This document shows, piece by piece, positions 43,382 through 50,814 of a DNA stretch of 64,000 nucleotides (its first letter is position 1; every line of letters begins with the position of its first letter). Origin of the DNA: Hydrogenophilales bacterium 16-64-46 (lineage in GTDB: Bacteria; Pseudomonadota; Gammaproteobacteria; Burkholderiales; Thiobacillaceae); assembly GCA_002281775.1 (NCBI GenBank), contig NCGY01000009.1, positions 1-64,000 on the forward strand, read 5' to 3'. The notes beneath the pieces were generated by a model. It was not told where the DNA came from and did no database searches. It worked only from the letters and a program-made list of their open reading frames with translations. The position numbers and the translations under genes were made by a program.

Positions 43382-43927
43382 ATGCGGAAACTCATTTCAC
43401 TCAGCGTACTCGGATGCACGATGGCCATGCCGGCAGTCGCCAGCGACTGGACGCACAAGGACATCGCCGATGCCTTGCACAGCATCATGGAAGCGGATCG
43501 CACCGTGTACACCAAGCTGATCGTCAACCGCCTGCAGAATCAGGAAAAGGTGATCAAGGCGAGCGAACACTGGAAGGACGACAAGGCGCTGGTGCTGCCG
43601 GCGCAGATGTTCCGCTACGGTGCCGAGCACGTCGCCGAAAAGGGCGCGAACTTCAGCTATTCGCTGCTTTCGCTGTGGCCGGTGAACAAGCAGAACAACG
43701 CCAAGACCTCGGTGGAGAAGGAAGGCCTCAAGGCCGTGCTGGGCGGCGACCCCTACTACAAGACCGAAGTGCTGGGCGGCAAGAAATACTTCACCGCCAT
43801 CTACCCCGACAAGGCCGTGGCCAAAGCGTGCATCAGCTGCCACAACGACCACAAGGACAGTCCGAAGAAGGACTTCAAGATGGGCGACGTGATGGGCGGC
43901 GTGGTCCTGCGCCTGCCGATCAAGTAA
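43382..43927 (+). CDS. Periplasmic DUF3365 (Tll0287-like) haem protein
   Basis: A 181-residue protein with Sec signal peptide (MRKLISLSVLGCTMAMPAVA-S). The mature part has a long N-terminal helix (DIADALHSIMEADRTVYTKLIVNRLQNQEKVIKASEHW), the PAQMFRYGAE and FSYSLLSLWPVNKQNNAKT segments, and one c-type haem site, CISCHNDHKDSPKKDFKMGDVMGGVVLRLPI. These are the features of DUF3365/Tll0287-like PAS-fold sensors with a single haem. Here it is a stand-alone secreted protein rather than a kinase input domain, so it may bind NO or nitrite or serve as an electron carrier. It lies 71 bp after the multihaem gene. Confidence 0.85.
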   Translation: MRKLISLSVLGCTMAMPAVASDWTHKDIADALHSIMEADRTVYTKLIVNRLQNQEKVIKASEHWKDDKALVLPAQMFRYGAEHVAEKGANFSYSLLSLWPVNKQNNAKTSVEKEGLKAVLGGDPYYKTEVLGGKKYFTAIYPDKAVAKACISCHNDHKDSPKKDFKMGDVMGGVVLRLPIK

Positions 43928-43936
43928 GGCAGGAAC

Positions 43937-44275
43937 ATGCGCATCGCTATTGCCGCGATCCTCGCACTGGCTGCTGCGGCAGCCAGTGCGGCGGAGCCGT
44001 CCGACGAAGGCCGACGCATCTTCGCCAAGGTCTGCTCGGCCTGCCACGCCAACGACCTGTCCGAAGCCCCGCAGGTCAAGCAGCCCGAAATGTGGGCACC
44101 CCGCCTCTCCAAGGGCCGCGAGGCCCTGTACCGCAGCGCCCTGGAAGGCTTCGTCGGTCCGACCGGCGAGGAGATGCCGCCGCGCGGCGGACGTCCTGAA
44201 CTGACCGACAGCGAAGTCAGGGCCGCCGTCGATTACATCGTGTCACTCACCCAACAGAAAGGAACGACCCCATGA
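43937..44275 (+). CDS. Small periplasmic cytochrome c
   Basis: A 112-residue monohaem cytochrome c with signal peptide MRIAIAAILALAAAAASA-AE. It has a haem site KVCSACHANDLS and a probable axial Met in EEMPPRGGRPELTDSEVRAAVDYIVSL, as in cytochrome c5-like proteins. It starts 9 bp after the DUF3365 gene and its end overlaps the globin start by 4 bp (ATGA), so all belong to one operon. It could be the donor or acceptor for the multihaem cytochrome. Confidence 0.9.
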   Translation: MRIAIAAILALAAAAASAAEPSDEGRRIFAKVCSACHANDLSEAPQVKQPEMWAPRLSKGREALYRSALEGFVGPTGEEMPPRGGRPELTDSEVRAAVDYIVSLTQQKGTTP

Positions 44276-44685
44276 CACCGCAACAAATTTCCGTGATCCA
44301 GTCCAACTGGGCGTCCGTTGTCCCCATCCAGGATACGGCGGCCGGCCTGTTCTATCAGCGGCTGTTCGCCCTTGACCCCTCGGTACGCCCCATGTTCAAG
44401 GGCGACATGGTCTCGCAAGGCCAGAAGCTCATGAAAGCGCTGGGCTTCATCGTCAACAGCCTCACGAAACTCGACGAACTGGTGCCGGTGGCACAGGACA
44501 TGGCCCGTCGCCACGTCGGCTACGGCGTCAAGGCCGAGCATTACGACACCGTCGGATCCGCGTTGCTGTGGACCCTGGAGCAGGGGTTGGGCCCCGCATT
44601 CACCGATGAGGCGAAAGAAGCCTGGACGACCGCCTATGGCACGCTGGCAGGGGTGATGAAGGAGGCGGCTTACGCGCCGGCCTGA
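44272..44685 (+). CDS. Single-domain globin (Vitreoscilla/flavohaemoglobin type)
   Basis: A 137-residue globin: MTPQQISVIQSNWASVVPIQDTAAGLFYQRLFALDPSVRPMF, with B10 Tyr (FYQRLF), CD1 Phe (MFKG) and the proximal His in ARRHVGYGV, followed by the G-H helices. It has no reductase domain. Such globins dioxygenate NO to nitrate or deliver O2. Its presence as the last gene of the reductase/multihaem operon suggests that NO or a reactive nitrogen intermediate is handled by this pathway. The start overlaps the cytochrome c stop (ATGA). Confidence 0.9.
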   Translation: MTPQQISVIQSNWASVVPIQDTAAGLFYQRLFALDPSVRPMFKGDMVSQGQKLMKALGFIVNSLTKLDELVPVAQDMARRHVGYGVKAEHYDTVGSALLWTLEQGLGPAFTDEAKEAWTTAYGTLAGVMKEAAYAPA

Positions 44686-44700
44686 AGCTGGGATGCGCTG

Positions 44701-44742
44701 GCCGTTTGCCGCAGCAAACTGGCTGCGGCAGCGGCATTTTTA
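44701..44742 (+). terminator. Terminator of the multihaem/globin operon
   Basis: GCCGTTTGCCGCAGC / GCTGCGGCAGCGGC with loop AAACTG, then ATTTTTAA. It lies 15 bp after the globin stop. Confidence 0.85.
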
Positions 44743-44786
44743 ATTGGCGCGGGACTGATGGGTGAAGCGGGGCGGGCATTGATGTG

Positions 44787-44865
44787 GATGCGCGAAACGG
44801 GGTGGCTGCTGTTCGGCCTTATGTGGAGCGCTACATAAGGCCGAGGAGCAGCAGACCTGCGCATC
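44787..44865. repeat. 79-bp nested inverted repeat between convergent operons
   Basis: Outer arms GATGCGC/GCGCATC (44787-44793 and 44859-44865), middle arms CTGCTG/CAGCAG and a perfect inner hairpin CGGCCTTATGT-GGAGCGCT-ACATAAGGCCG (44814-44843). It is neither gene-bearing nor a simple terminator, because a U-tract is missing on both sides. It may be a REP-like element or a cruciform. The remaining gap (44686-44951) holds only the two terminators. Confidence 0.65.
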
Positions 44866-44901
44866 ATGCCGTCAATTCCTACACGGCGGCTCGTGCCCAA
44901 G

Positions 44902-44924
44902 AAAAACGGCACCCCAGGTGCCGT
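44902..44924 (-). terminator. Terminator of the nrt-anbu operon
   Basis: Read on the minus strand: ACGGCACC-TGGG-GTGCCGT followed by TTTTTC. It is located 28 bp downstream of the Anbu stop codon and closes the minus-strand operon. Confidence 0.88.
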
Positions 44925-44951
44925 CAGGAAAATGCTCGCAATCCGCCGTCG

Positions 44952-45734
44952 TTAACCCTGCATCTGCCCCTGTTTCCCCGTCGCAACCACCTGTAGCGGC
45001 TGCGGCTGGTTTTCCCATTCGAACGGCGGCAGGTTGTTGAGCGCCTGGCGCAGGCCTTCGTTCCAGGCGTCGCCGAGCGCGCGGTAGTAGGGGTGGTCAT
45101 CCGACAGCAGTAGGCGACGGCCGCCGTCGAGCGCGTCGGCGGAATAGATGAGCAGTTCGACCGGCGGCCCCACGGTGAGGTTGGAGCGGATGGTGGAGTT
45201 GATCGACACCAGCGCGCAGCGCGCGGCCTGTTCCAGCGGGGTGTCGCTGCGGATGACGCGGTCGAGGATGGGCTTGCCGTACTTGGTTTCGCCGATCTGC
45301 AGGAAGGGGTGCACACCGGATTCGTGGATGTGGTTGCCCTGCGGATACACCAGATAGATTTCCGGCAACTGGCCGGCGATCTGGCCGCCGAAGATGAAGG
45401 TGGCCTCGAAGTTGGTGCTGGCGGTGTCGCGCGCGGCTTGCGCGCGCTGCACGTCGGACGACAAAGAGCCGACGTAGTCCACAGCCTGGGTGAGGCTGGT
45501 GACGTTGTTCAGGTTGACCGGCGCGTTGAAGTTGCAATCATCGCGTATGCGTTTCACCACGGCCTGCGTGGTCGCCAGGTTGCCGGCGGCGAGCAGCACG
45601 AACATGCGGCTGCCGGGCAGCACGAAGGTATGCATCTTCGAATAGGTATTGACCTGGTCGATGCCGGCGTTGGTGAGCGAATCGGATGCGAATACCAGTC
45701 CGCTGTCGGTCTTGATGGCGACACAGTAAGTCAT
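44952..45734 (-). CDS. Anbu proteasome-type peptidase
   Basis: 260 residues with the N-terminus MTYCVAIKTDSGLVFASDSLTNAGIDQVNTYSKMHTF, the signature of the Anbu (ancestral beta-subunit) family of the 20S proteasome/HslV superfamily. Thr2 is the expected N-terminal nucleophile after Met removal. Later segments (FIFGGQIAGQLPEIYLVYPQGNHI, FLQIGETKYGKPILDRVI, ALVSINSTIRSNLTVGPPVELLIY) fit the family. Anbu genes normally stand with transglutaminase, alpha-E and ATP-grasp genes. Here the gene lies 16 bp after a membrane protein gene as the last gene of the nitrate-uptake operon, and the transglutaminase/DUF2126 gene is 15 kb away. Confidence 0.9.
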   Translation of the reverse strand: MTYCVAIKTDSGLVFASDSLTNAGIDQVNTYSKMHTFVLPGSRMFVLLAAGNLATTQAVVKRIRDDCNFNAPVNLNNVTSLTQAVDYVGSLSSDVQRAQAARDTASTNFEATFIFGGQIAGQLPEIYLVYPQGNHIHESGVHPFLQIGETKYGKPILDRVIRSDTPLEQAARCALVSINSTIRSNLTVGPPVELLIYSADALDGGRRLLLSDDHPYYRALGDAWNEGLRQALNNLPPFEWENQPQPLQVVATGKQGQMQG

Positions 45735-45750
45735 GGTGGGGGAATCCTGT

Positions 45751-46719
45751 TCAGTCGGCCTTCATCGTGCCTGTTTTTGGCTTCTGGCTCAAGAGCAATT
45801 GTTCTGCCCGCGCGCCGAGATACACGTAAAGCCCCAGTCCGACCAGCAGGCCCACGGCCGCAGCCATCATCCACACGCCGTCGAGCACGTGCTCGCCGTC
45901 GCCCACCGCCGACTTGAACATCAGCAGCAGGCCCTCGATCGACACCGCGATGAGGATGGCGGCCATGAAGCGCGTGATGGTGCGGCGGGTGGAGCTGTGG
46001 CGGTAAACGTCCTTGTGCATCAGCACTTCCTCTTCGAGGATGGTCTTGCCGAGGTCGAACACGGCCAGCCCCAGGGTGAGGAAGATGATGACGCCAAAGG
46101 GCTTCAGATGGAGATCTGCCGGCTCGTCGGCGGAAATGAAAATTTCTGTCAATTCCACCAGGGCGGCGTAGCCGAGCAGCAGCACCACCGCGAACAGACC
46201 GGCGACGATGATGCTGTAGACCGCCTTGAAGAAGGGGACGAAGCGCTTGCGCGAGGCGTCGCCCATGAGGAAGGCCACAGCTTCGGCCAGGTCGATGTCG
46301 AGCACCAGATAGCCTATGCCTTCACTGTGCTGCACGCGGACGATGGCGGTGATGCAAAGCAGTCCGCTGGCGCTCGACAGATAGGGCGCGGTGATCGCCG
46401 CGCCCTCGGACTGGCTGCGAATCAGCGTGAAATAGGGCCGTTGCGCACGGGATTCGCCCTGTCCGCGCCCGGCGGCCGGGTGGTTCTTGCGCACCGGCAG
46501 GTTGGGCGTGCGCTGCGTGCCGTCTTCGTCGAGCAGGTAGAGCAGGTCGACGAAGGGATAGTGCCGGCCCGCGCAGCGCACTGCTTCGTCGCGCGCACTG
46601 GCATCGTCGAACAGCGCCGGACTGGCGATGCCAGTGACGATGGAGGCGATCAGTTCATTGAGCGCATGACGGGTTTCGTCGTAGCGCTCGATGACTGCGA
46701 GCGTGCTGGGGCTCGCCAT
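45751..46719 (-). CDS. Membrane protein with PDC/Cache-like sensor segment
   Basis: 322 residues. The N-terminal 160 residues resemble an atypical PDC/Cache sensor (FVDLLYLLDEDGTQRTPN..., PYFTLIRSQSEGAAITAPYLSSASGLLCITAIVRV, GIGYLVLDIDLAEAVAFL). Four transmembrane helices follow (YSIIVAGLFAVVLLLGYAALV, PFGVIIFLTLGLAVFDLG, FMAAILIAVSIEGLLLMF, MMAAAVGLLVGLGLYVYLG). No output domain is present. Similar proteins next to nitrate transporters carry vague names such as 'general glycosylation pathway protein'. It lies 6 bp after the transporter ATPase gene. A sensory or accessory role in nitrate uptake is inferred from position only. Confidence 0.7.
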   Translation of the reverse strand: MASPSTLAVIERYDETRHALNELIASIVTGIASPALFDDASARDEAVRCAGRHYPFVDLLYLLDEDGTQRTPNLPVRKNHPAAGRGQGESRAQRPYFTLIRSQSEGAAITAPYLSSASGLLCITAIVRVQHSEGIGYLVLDIDLAEAVAFLMGDASRKRFVPFFKAVYSIIVAGLFAVVLLLGYAALVELTEIFISADEPADLHLKPFGVIIFLTLGLAVFDLGKTILEEEVLMHKDVYRHSSTRRTITRFMAAILIAVSIEGLLLMFKSAVGDGEHVLDGVWMMAAAVGLLVGLGLYVYLGARAEQLLLSQKPKTGTMKAD

Positions 46720-46725
46720 CCGGGC

Positions 46726-47520
46726 TTACGCCGCTTCTTTCGGTCGCATCTGGCGGTTGTAGAGGAATTCCAGCACCTGGCTGCGCAGGGCGTGATAGCG
46801 CGGCTCGTGCGCCAGTTGCAGGCGGTCGCGCGGACGCGGCAGGTCGACCGCGAGAATCTCGCCGATGGTCGCCGCCGGGCCGTTGGTCATCATCACGATG
46901 CGGTCGGAGAGCAGCACGGCTTCGTCGACGTCGTGGGTGATCATCAGCACGGTGTTGCCGAGTTCGGCCTGGATTTCCATCACCGAATCCTGCAGGTGCG
47001 CGCGGGTCAGTGCGTCCAATGCGCCGAAGGGCTCGTCCATCAGCAGCACGTCAGGCTGCATCGCCAGCGCGCGGGCGATGCCGACGCGCTGCTTCATGCC
47101 GCCAGAGATTTCACCGGGGCGTTTTTCCGCCGCGTGCTCCATATGGACGAGCTTGAGGTTGTGCAGCACCCAGTCGTGGCGCTCAGTCTTCGGCTTGTCG
47201 GCCATGACCTTGTCGACGCCCAGCCGCACGTTCTGGTACACGGTGAGCCAGGGCAACAGGCTGTGGTTCTGGAACACCACGGCGCGGTCGGGGCCGGGAC
47301 CTTTTACCTCCTTGTCCTTCAGCAGGCAGAGGCCTTCGGTCGCGTCGAGTAGGCCGGCGACGATGTTGAGTACGGTCGACTTGCCGCAGCCGGAGTGGCC
47401 GATGAGCGAGATGAATTCGCCCTGGTTCACCTTGAGGTTGATGTCCTGCAGGGCCCGGAACGGGCCGCGCGCGGTGGGGAAGACGATGCCGATGGCTTCG
47501 AGATCGAGATAGGCTTTCAT
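46726..47520 (-). CDS. nrtD: Nitrate/nitrite ABC transporter ATP-binding protein
   Basis: The 264-residue ATPase of the NrtABCD/NasFED/taurine-type family. It has Walker A GHSGCGKSTVLN, signature ISGGMKQRVGIARALA, Walker B VLLMDEPFGALD and the H-loop LMITHDVDEA. FQNHSLLPWLTVYQNVRLGVD is typical of the nitrate/sulfonate group. It lacks the NrtA-like C-terminal extension of cyanobacterial NrtC, so it corresponds to NrtD/NasD. It lies 10 bp after nrtB in one operon. Confidence 0.93.
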   Translation of the reverse strand: MKAYLDLEAIGIVFPTARGPFRALQDINLKVNQGEFISLIGHSGCGKSTVLNIVAGLLDATEGLCLLKDKEVKGPGPDRAVVFQNHSLLPWLTVYQNVRLGVDKVMADKPKTERHDWVLHNLKLVHMEHAAEKRPGEISGGMKQRVGIARALAMQPDVLLMDEPFGALDALTRAHLQDSVMEIQAELGNTVLMITHDVDEAVLLSDRIVMMTNGPAATIGEILAVDLPRPRDRLQLAHEPRYHALRSQVLEFLYNRQMRPKEAA

Positions 47521-47530
47521 GCTGGAGTCC

Positions 47531-48445
47531 TCAGCGTTTGGTGTAGTCGAGGCGCGACTGGATGGCGCCCATGATCAGGTCGAGTGCGATGCCGACGCCA
47601 CCGATGAGCACGATGGCGAGGATGATCGACGGCACGTAGAGGTTGTTCCACTCGTCCCACACCCAGAAGCCGATGCCGATGCCGCCGGTGAGCATTTCGG
47701 CGGCGACGATGACCATCCACGCTACGCCGAGCGACAGCCGCATGCCGGTGACGACGTAGGGCAGGGTCGCGGGGAAGAGGATGCGCCGCATCATCTCGAC
47801 ACGGCCGAGTTTCAGCACCGCAGCGACGTTGAGATAGTCCTGCGGAATCGCCTTCACCCCGGCGGCAGTGTTGAGGATCATCGGCCAGATGCAGGTGATG
47901 AAGATGACGAAGATCGCCGACGGATCGACCGCCTTGAATACCAGGAGGCCGATCGGCAGCCACGCCAGCGGCGACACCGGCCGCAGGATCTGGATCAAGG
48001 GTTCGAATGCGCGCTGCATGTTGGCGCTGCGCCCCATCAGGAAACCGAGCGGAATACCGACCAGCGCGGCCAGCCCGAAACCCGCGGCCACGCGTGCCAG
48101 GGAATACAGCAGCTGCCAGCCGATGCCCATGTCGTTGGGACCGTTCTCGTAAAACGGGTCGGCGAGCACGGTCCTGGCGTGGTCCCAGGTTTCGGTCGGG
48201 GTGGGCAGTTCTGGCGCGACCGTGGCGCGCAGGCCGGACCACAGCGCCAGCACACCGAGAAACGTGAGCATGGGCAAAAGTAGCGTGAGCGCGACGCGAC
48301 GGTTGCGCTCGCGGTTGGGCTGTCGTTTCGGGGCGGCTGGCGCAGGCTCGTGCGCCACCGCCGGCCCGGCGGGCGCGGCAGGGGCAGGGGAGGCGGGCGG
48401 CGCGTCACGGACCACGCCGTCGATCGGGATGATTTGTGCATGCAT
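47531..48445 (-). CDS. nrtB: Nitrate/nitrite ABC transporter permease
   Basis: A 304-residue permease with a long Pro/Ala-rich cytoplasmic N-terminus (residues 1-45). Six transmembrane helices follow, starting VALTLLLPMLTFLGVLALWSGL. The EAA-loop region lies near YLNVAAVLKLGRVEMMRRILFPATLPYVVTGMRLSLGVAWMVIVAAEML, and a C-terminal GVGIALDLIMGAI follows. These match the NrtB/SsuC subfamily. It is located 18 bp after nrtA. With the ATPase and binding protein it imports nitrate and probably nitrite or cyanate. Confidence 0.94.
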   Translation of the reverse strand: MHAQIIPIDGVVRDAPPASPAPAAPAGPAVAHEPAPAAPKRQPNRERNRRVALTLLLPMLTFLGVLALWSGLRATVAPELPTPTETWDHARTVLADPFYENGPNDMGIGWQLLYSLARVAAGFGLAALVGIPLGFLMGRSANMQRAFEPLIQILRPVSPLAWLPIGLLVFKAVDPSAIFVIFITCIWPMILNTAAGVKAIPQDYLNVAAVLKLGRVEMMRRILFPATLPYVVTGMRLSLGVAWMVIVAAEMLTGGIGIGFWVWDEWNNLYVPSIILAIVLIGGVGIALDLIMGAIQSRLDYTKR

Positions 48446-48463
48446 GATCGTTTCTCCCCGGCC

Positions 48464-49882
48464 TCAGCGGTTCAGCTTGGCGAGCGCGGCCATGTCGACC
48501 TTGGCGTTGGAGACCTTGAAACCCTTGAGGTAGGCCATGAGCTTGTCGGGGTCGTAGGTCATGCCGTCGAAGAAGGTGTCCGGGCCCATCGGGATGGGCT
48601 TGGTCGCGGCCTTGAGCGTCCACGGTCCCTTGTTCATGCCTTCGGTCTTCCAGTCGCCGGTCGGGCAGGCGATACCCATTTCCTTGGCGATGCCGCGATA
48701 GATGTCGGGGCGGTAGATCGACGCGGCGGTTTTGCGGATGTCGAGCGGGCGGTCGAGCTGGCCCCAGCGGTACATCTGGGTGATGTACCAGGCGGCGTGC
48801 GACAGCCACGGGTAGGTCGCGGCGTAGCGGTAGAAGACGTTGAAGTCCGCCATCGGCACGGGTGCTTCTGCCTTGTTGTAGCGCCAGGTGCCGGTCATCG
48901 AGTTATCGACCACGGCTTCCGGCGCGTTGACGTAGGACTTGGCCGAGATGATCCGCACCACTTCCTTGCGGTTCTCGGGCTTGTCGGCCCACGCTGCCGC
49001 TTCGATCAGCGCCTTGATCGCGGCCTTGTGGGTGTTGGGGTATTTCTCGGCCCATTCGAGGTTCACGCCGAAGACTTTTTCCGGGTTGTTCTTCCAGATC
49101 TCGTAGTCGGTGACGAGTGCGTGGCCGATGCCGAGCTCGACCGCGCGCTGGTTCCACGGCTCGCCTACGCAGTAGCCGACGATGTTCTTCGACTGCAGGT
49201 TGGCGACCATCTGCGGCGGCGGAATCACGATCAGGCGCACGTCGGCGTCGGGGTTGATGCCGGCCGACGCCATCCAGTAGCGCAGCTCGTAGTTGTGGGT
49301 GGAGACCGGGAACACCATGGCGAAGGTCATCGGTTCGCGGCCGGCCTTCTTGTCGGCGTCGATGACCTTTTTCAGCGCCACCGCCGAGGTCGGGCGGGTC
49401 TTCATCGCCACCGGGTCGGCTTCGACCATGCGCGCGTATAGCTCGTTCGAAACAGTGATGCCGTTGCCGTTGAGGTCCATCGAGAACGCGGTGATCGTCG
49501 GCTTCGGCGTCGCGCCGACGCCGAGGGTCGCGGCGATCGGCATGCCGGCGAGCATGTGCGCGCCGTCGAGCGCGCCGATGCTGACCTTGTCGCGGATGTT
49601 GGCCCACGACGCCTCTTTCGAGACGCTGCTGTTGAGGCCGTATTTCTTGAAATAGCCTTTTTCGTGCGCGATGACGATCGGCGCGCAGTCGGTGAGAGGA
49701 ATGATGCCGAAGCTGACATCGGGTTTTTCGATGCCGTCGGTGCCGGCGGCCCATGCACCTTCACGCACGCCGGGGGGAACCAGCGCCATCAAGGCGGCGG
49801 CAACGGAGAGTCCTGTGGTCTTTTTCATGAAATCGCGCTTGCTCGGGTCTTGCAGGATGAGTTTGTTCTGGATGTCGCTCAT
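48464..49882 (-). CDS. nrtA: Nitrate/nitrite ABC transporter substrate-binding protein
   Basis: A 472-residue periplasmic binding protein of the NrtA/NasF family. The N-terminus has a Tat-like signal, DPSKRDFMKKTTGLSVAAALMALVPPG (KR in place of the twin RR). The mature part contains FGIIPLTDCAPIVIAHEKGYFKKYGL, WANIRDKVSIGALDGAHMLAGMP, GYCVGEPWNQRAVELGIG and the C-terminal YRWGQLDRPLDIRKTAASIYRPDIYR, all characteristic of nitrate-specific members. It is preceded by a leader terminator and a near-perfect sigma-54 promoter. Shine-Dalgarno TTGGAG. Confidence 0.95.
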   Translation of the reverse strand: MSDIQNKLILQDPSKRDFMKKTTGLSVAAALMALVPPGVREGAWAAGTDGIEKPDVSFGIIPLTDCAPIVIAHEKGYFKKYGLNSSVSKEASWANIRDKVSIGALDGAHMLAGMPIAATLGVGATPKPTITAFSMDLNGNGITVSNELYARMVEADPVAMKTRPTSAVALKKVIDADKKAGREPMTFAMVFPVSTHNYELRYWMASAGINPDADVRLIVIPPPQMVANLQSKNIVGYCVGEPWNQRAVELGIGHALVTDYEIWKNNPEKVFGVNLEWAEKYPNTHKAAIKALIEAAAWADKPENRKEVVRIISAKSYVNAPEAVVDNSMTGTWRYNKAEAPVPMADFNVFYRYAATYPWLSHAAWYITQMYRWGQLDRPLDIRKTAASIYRPDIYRGIAKEMGIACPTGDWKTEGMNKGPWTLKAATKPIPMGPDTFFDGMTYDPDKLMAYLKGFKVSNAKVDMAALAKLNR

Positions 49883-49897
49883 GGTCTTGCTCCAAAT

Positions 49898-49930
49898 AAA
49901 AAAGGCGTCGCCTTCAGGGCGGACGCCTTT
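49898..49930 (-). terminator. Leader terminator upstream of nrtA (attenuator)
   Basis: Minus-strand sequence AAGGCGT(CCGCC-CTGAA-GGCG)ACGCCTT followed by six T lies between the sigma-54 promoter and nrtA, ending 15 bases before the ATG. An upstream partner hairpin is possible (AGTCGCA ... TGTGACT, roughly 49940-49980). ANTAR antiterminators such as the adjacent NasT act on exactly this kind of leader. Confidence 0.8.
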
Positions 49931-49998
49931 GTCCAGTTTCGAATGAATTGACAGTCACATGGAAAGCCACATCGTTGCGACTCTTCGAAACGGGTGAA

Positions 49999-50013
49999 GC
50001 AACTCTTGTGCCA
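49999..50013 (-). promoter_or_regulatory. Sigma-54 promoter of nrtA
   Basis: On the minus strand TGGCAC-AAGAG-TTGC is an exact match to the -24/-12 consensus TGGCAC-N5-TTGC, followed by T. The predicted start near 49987 gives a 105-base leader. It lies between nasT and nrtA, so nrtA can be transcribed independently of nasT under nitrogen control. Confidence 0.8.
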
Positions 50014-50128
50014 GGCTGTCCGGTGCACGCGAAACCCGCACTGCGCCGGGCTTCAGGGCACAGGGCGGTCAGCCTGCCGGGCAAGGACATGCACGTGGAT
50101 GGTGCGCAGAGTGCCACGTGTGCACCAA

Positions 50129-50692
50129 TCAGGCAGGTTTCTGCAGGACTTGCCGCGCGATATCGACAAGCTTCAATCCGCGATCCATCGCAGCCTTGCG
50201 CATCTCGCGATACACCTCGGGCTCGGATGCGCCGGTCTGCTTGATGAGCAGGGCCTTGGCCTGGTCGATGAGCTTGCGCTCCGACAGTTCGAGCCGGGTC
50301 TGCTCCAACTCGTCGTGCAGGGCCTGGAAGGCTTCGAAACGCGATACCGCCACGTCCAGTATCGGCCGGATGCGCGAGGGGTCGAGGCCATCGACCACAT
50401 AGGAAGTCACGCCGGCCTGCATCGCCGAGCGGATCGCCTCGGTGCTGCCGTCGTCGGTGAACATGACGATGGGGCGTGGACACCCCTGGTTGGCCACGCA
50501 GATGTTTTCCAGCGTATCGCGGTCGGGAGAGTCCGTCGCGATGATCACGGCATCGGGTTTCAGCGCCTGTACCTGGGCGTCCAGACTACGGGCGGAGTTG
50601 AGGATGGCGGTCACCACGCAGCCCGCCGCTTCGAGCGCGGGGACAAGCATGGCCAGCCGGTCGGGCTGGTTCTCTACGATCAGGATTCTCAT
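50129..50692 (-). CDS. nasT: NasT-type ANTAR-domain antiterminator response regulator
   Basis: 187 residues. The N-terminal receiver-like domain (MRILIVENQPDRLAMLVPALEAAGC...) has Asp residues in IIATDSPDRDTLENI, but the usual receiver Lys is replaced (SYVVDGLDPSRI), as in other NasT proteins. The C-terminal ANTAR RNA-binding domain is DELEQTRLELSERKLIDQAKALLIKQTGASEPEVYREMRKAAMDRGLKLVDIARQVL. In Azotobacter and Paracoccus relatives, NasT released from the sensor NasS prevents termination in nas leaders. No nasS is in view. It lies upstream of nrtA on the same strand, with its own sigma-54-like promoter and its own leader terminator. Confidence 0.93.
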   Translation of the reverse strand: MRILIVENQPDRLAMLVPALEAAGCVVTAILNSARSLDAQVQALKPDAVIIATDSPDRDTLENICVANQGCPRPIVMFTDDGSTEAIRSAMQAGVTSYVVDGLDPSRIRPILDVAVSRFEAFQALHDELEQTRLELSERKLIDQAKALLIKQTGASEPEVYREMRKAAMDRGLKLVDIARQVLQKPA

Positions 50693-50723
50693 GTTGTTCT
50701 AAGTATGGGGTATGACGCTCCGC

Positions 50724-50752
50724 AAAAAAAAGGCGGCCTCCGGAGAGGCCGC
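50724..50752 (-). terminator. Leader terminator upstream of nasT
   Basis: Minus strand GCGGCCTC-TCCG-GAGGCCGC followed by C and eight T, between a sigma-54-like promoter (50815-50829) and the nasT start (50692). It is separate from the fccB terminator at 50986-51013, so it is best read as an attenuator of nasT itself. A weaker upstream hairpin CTGAG...CTCAG is possible in the leader. Confidence 0.75.
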
Positions 50753-50814
50753 AAGATCGGAGGAGACTGCCTGAGCAACCTGGCCAAAAGGTCTGGATAC
50801 TCAGTTCGGTATTA

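Noticed and set aside
50092..50120. CACGTGG/CCACGTG inverted repeat just after nasT as an NtrC or NasT site
   Set aside because: It lies upstream of the nrtA sigma-54 promoter and outside the predicted leader RNA; the half-sites are in the wrong arrangement for NtrC, so only a generic hairpin can be claimed.
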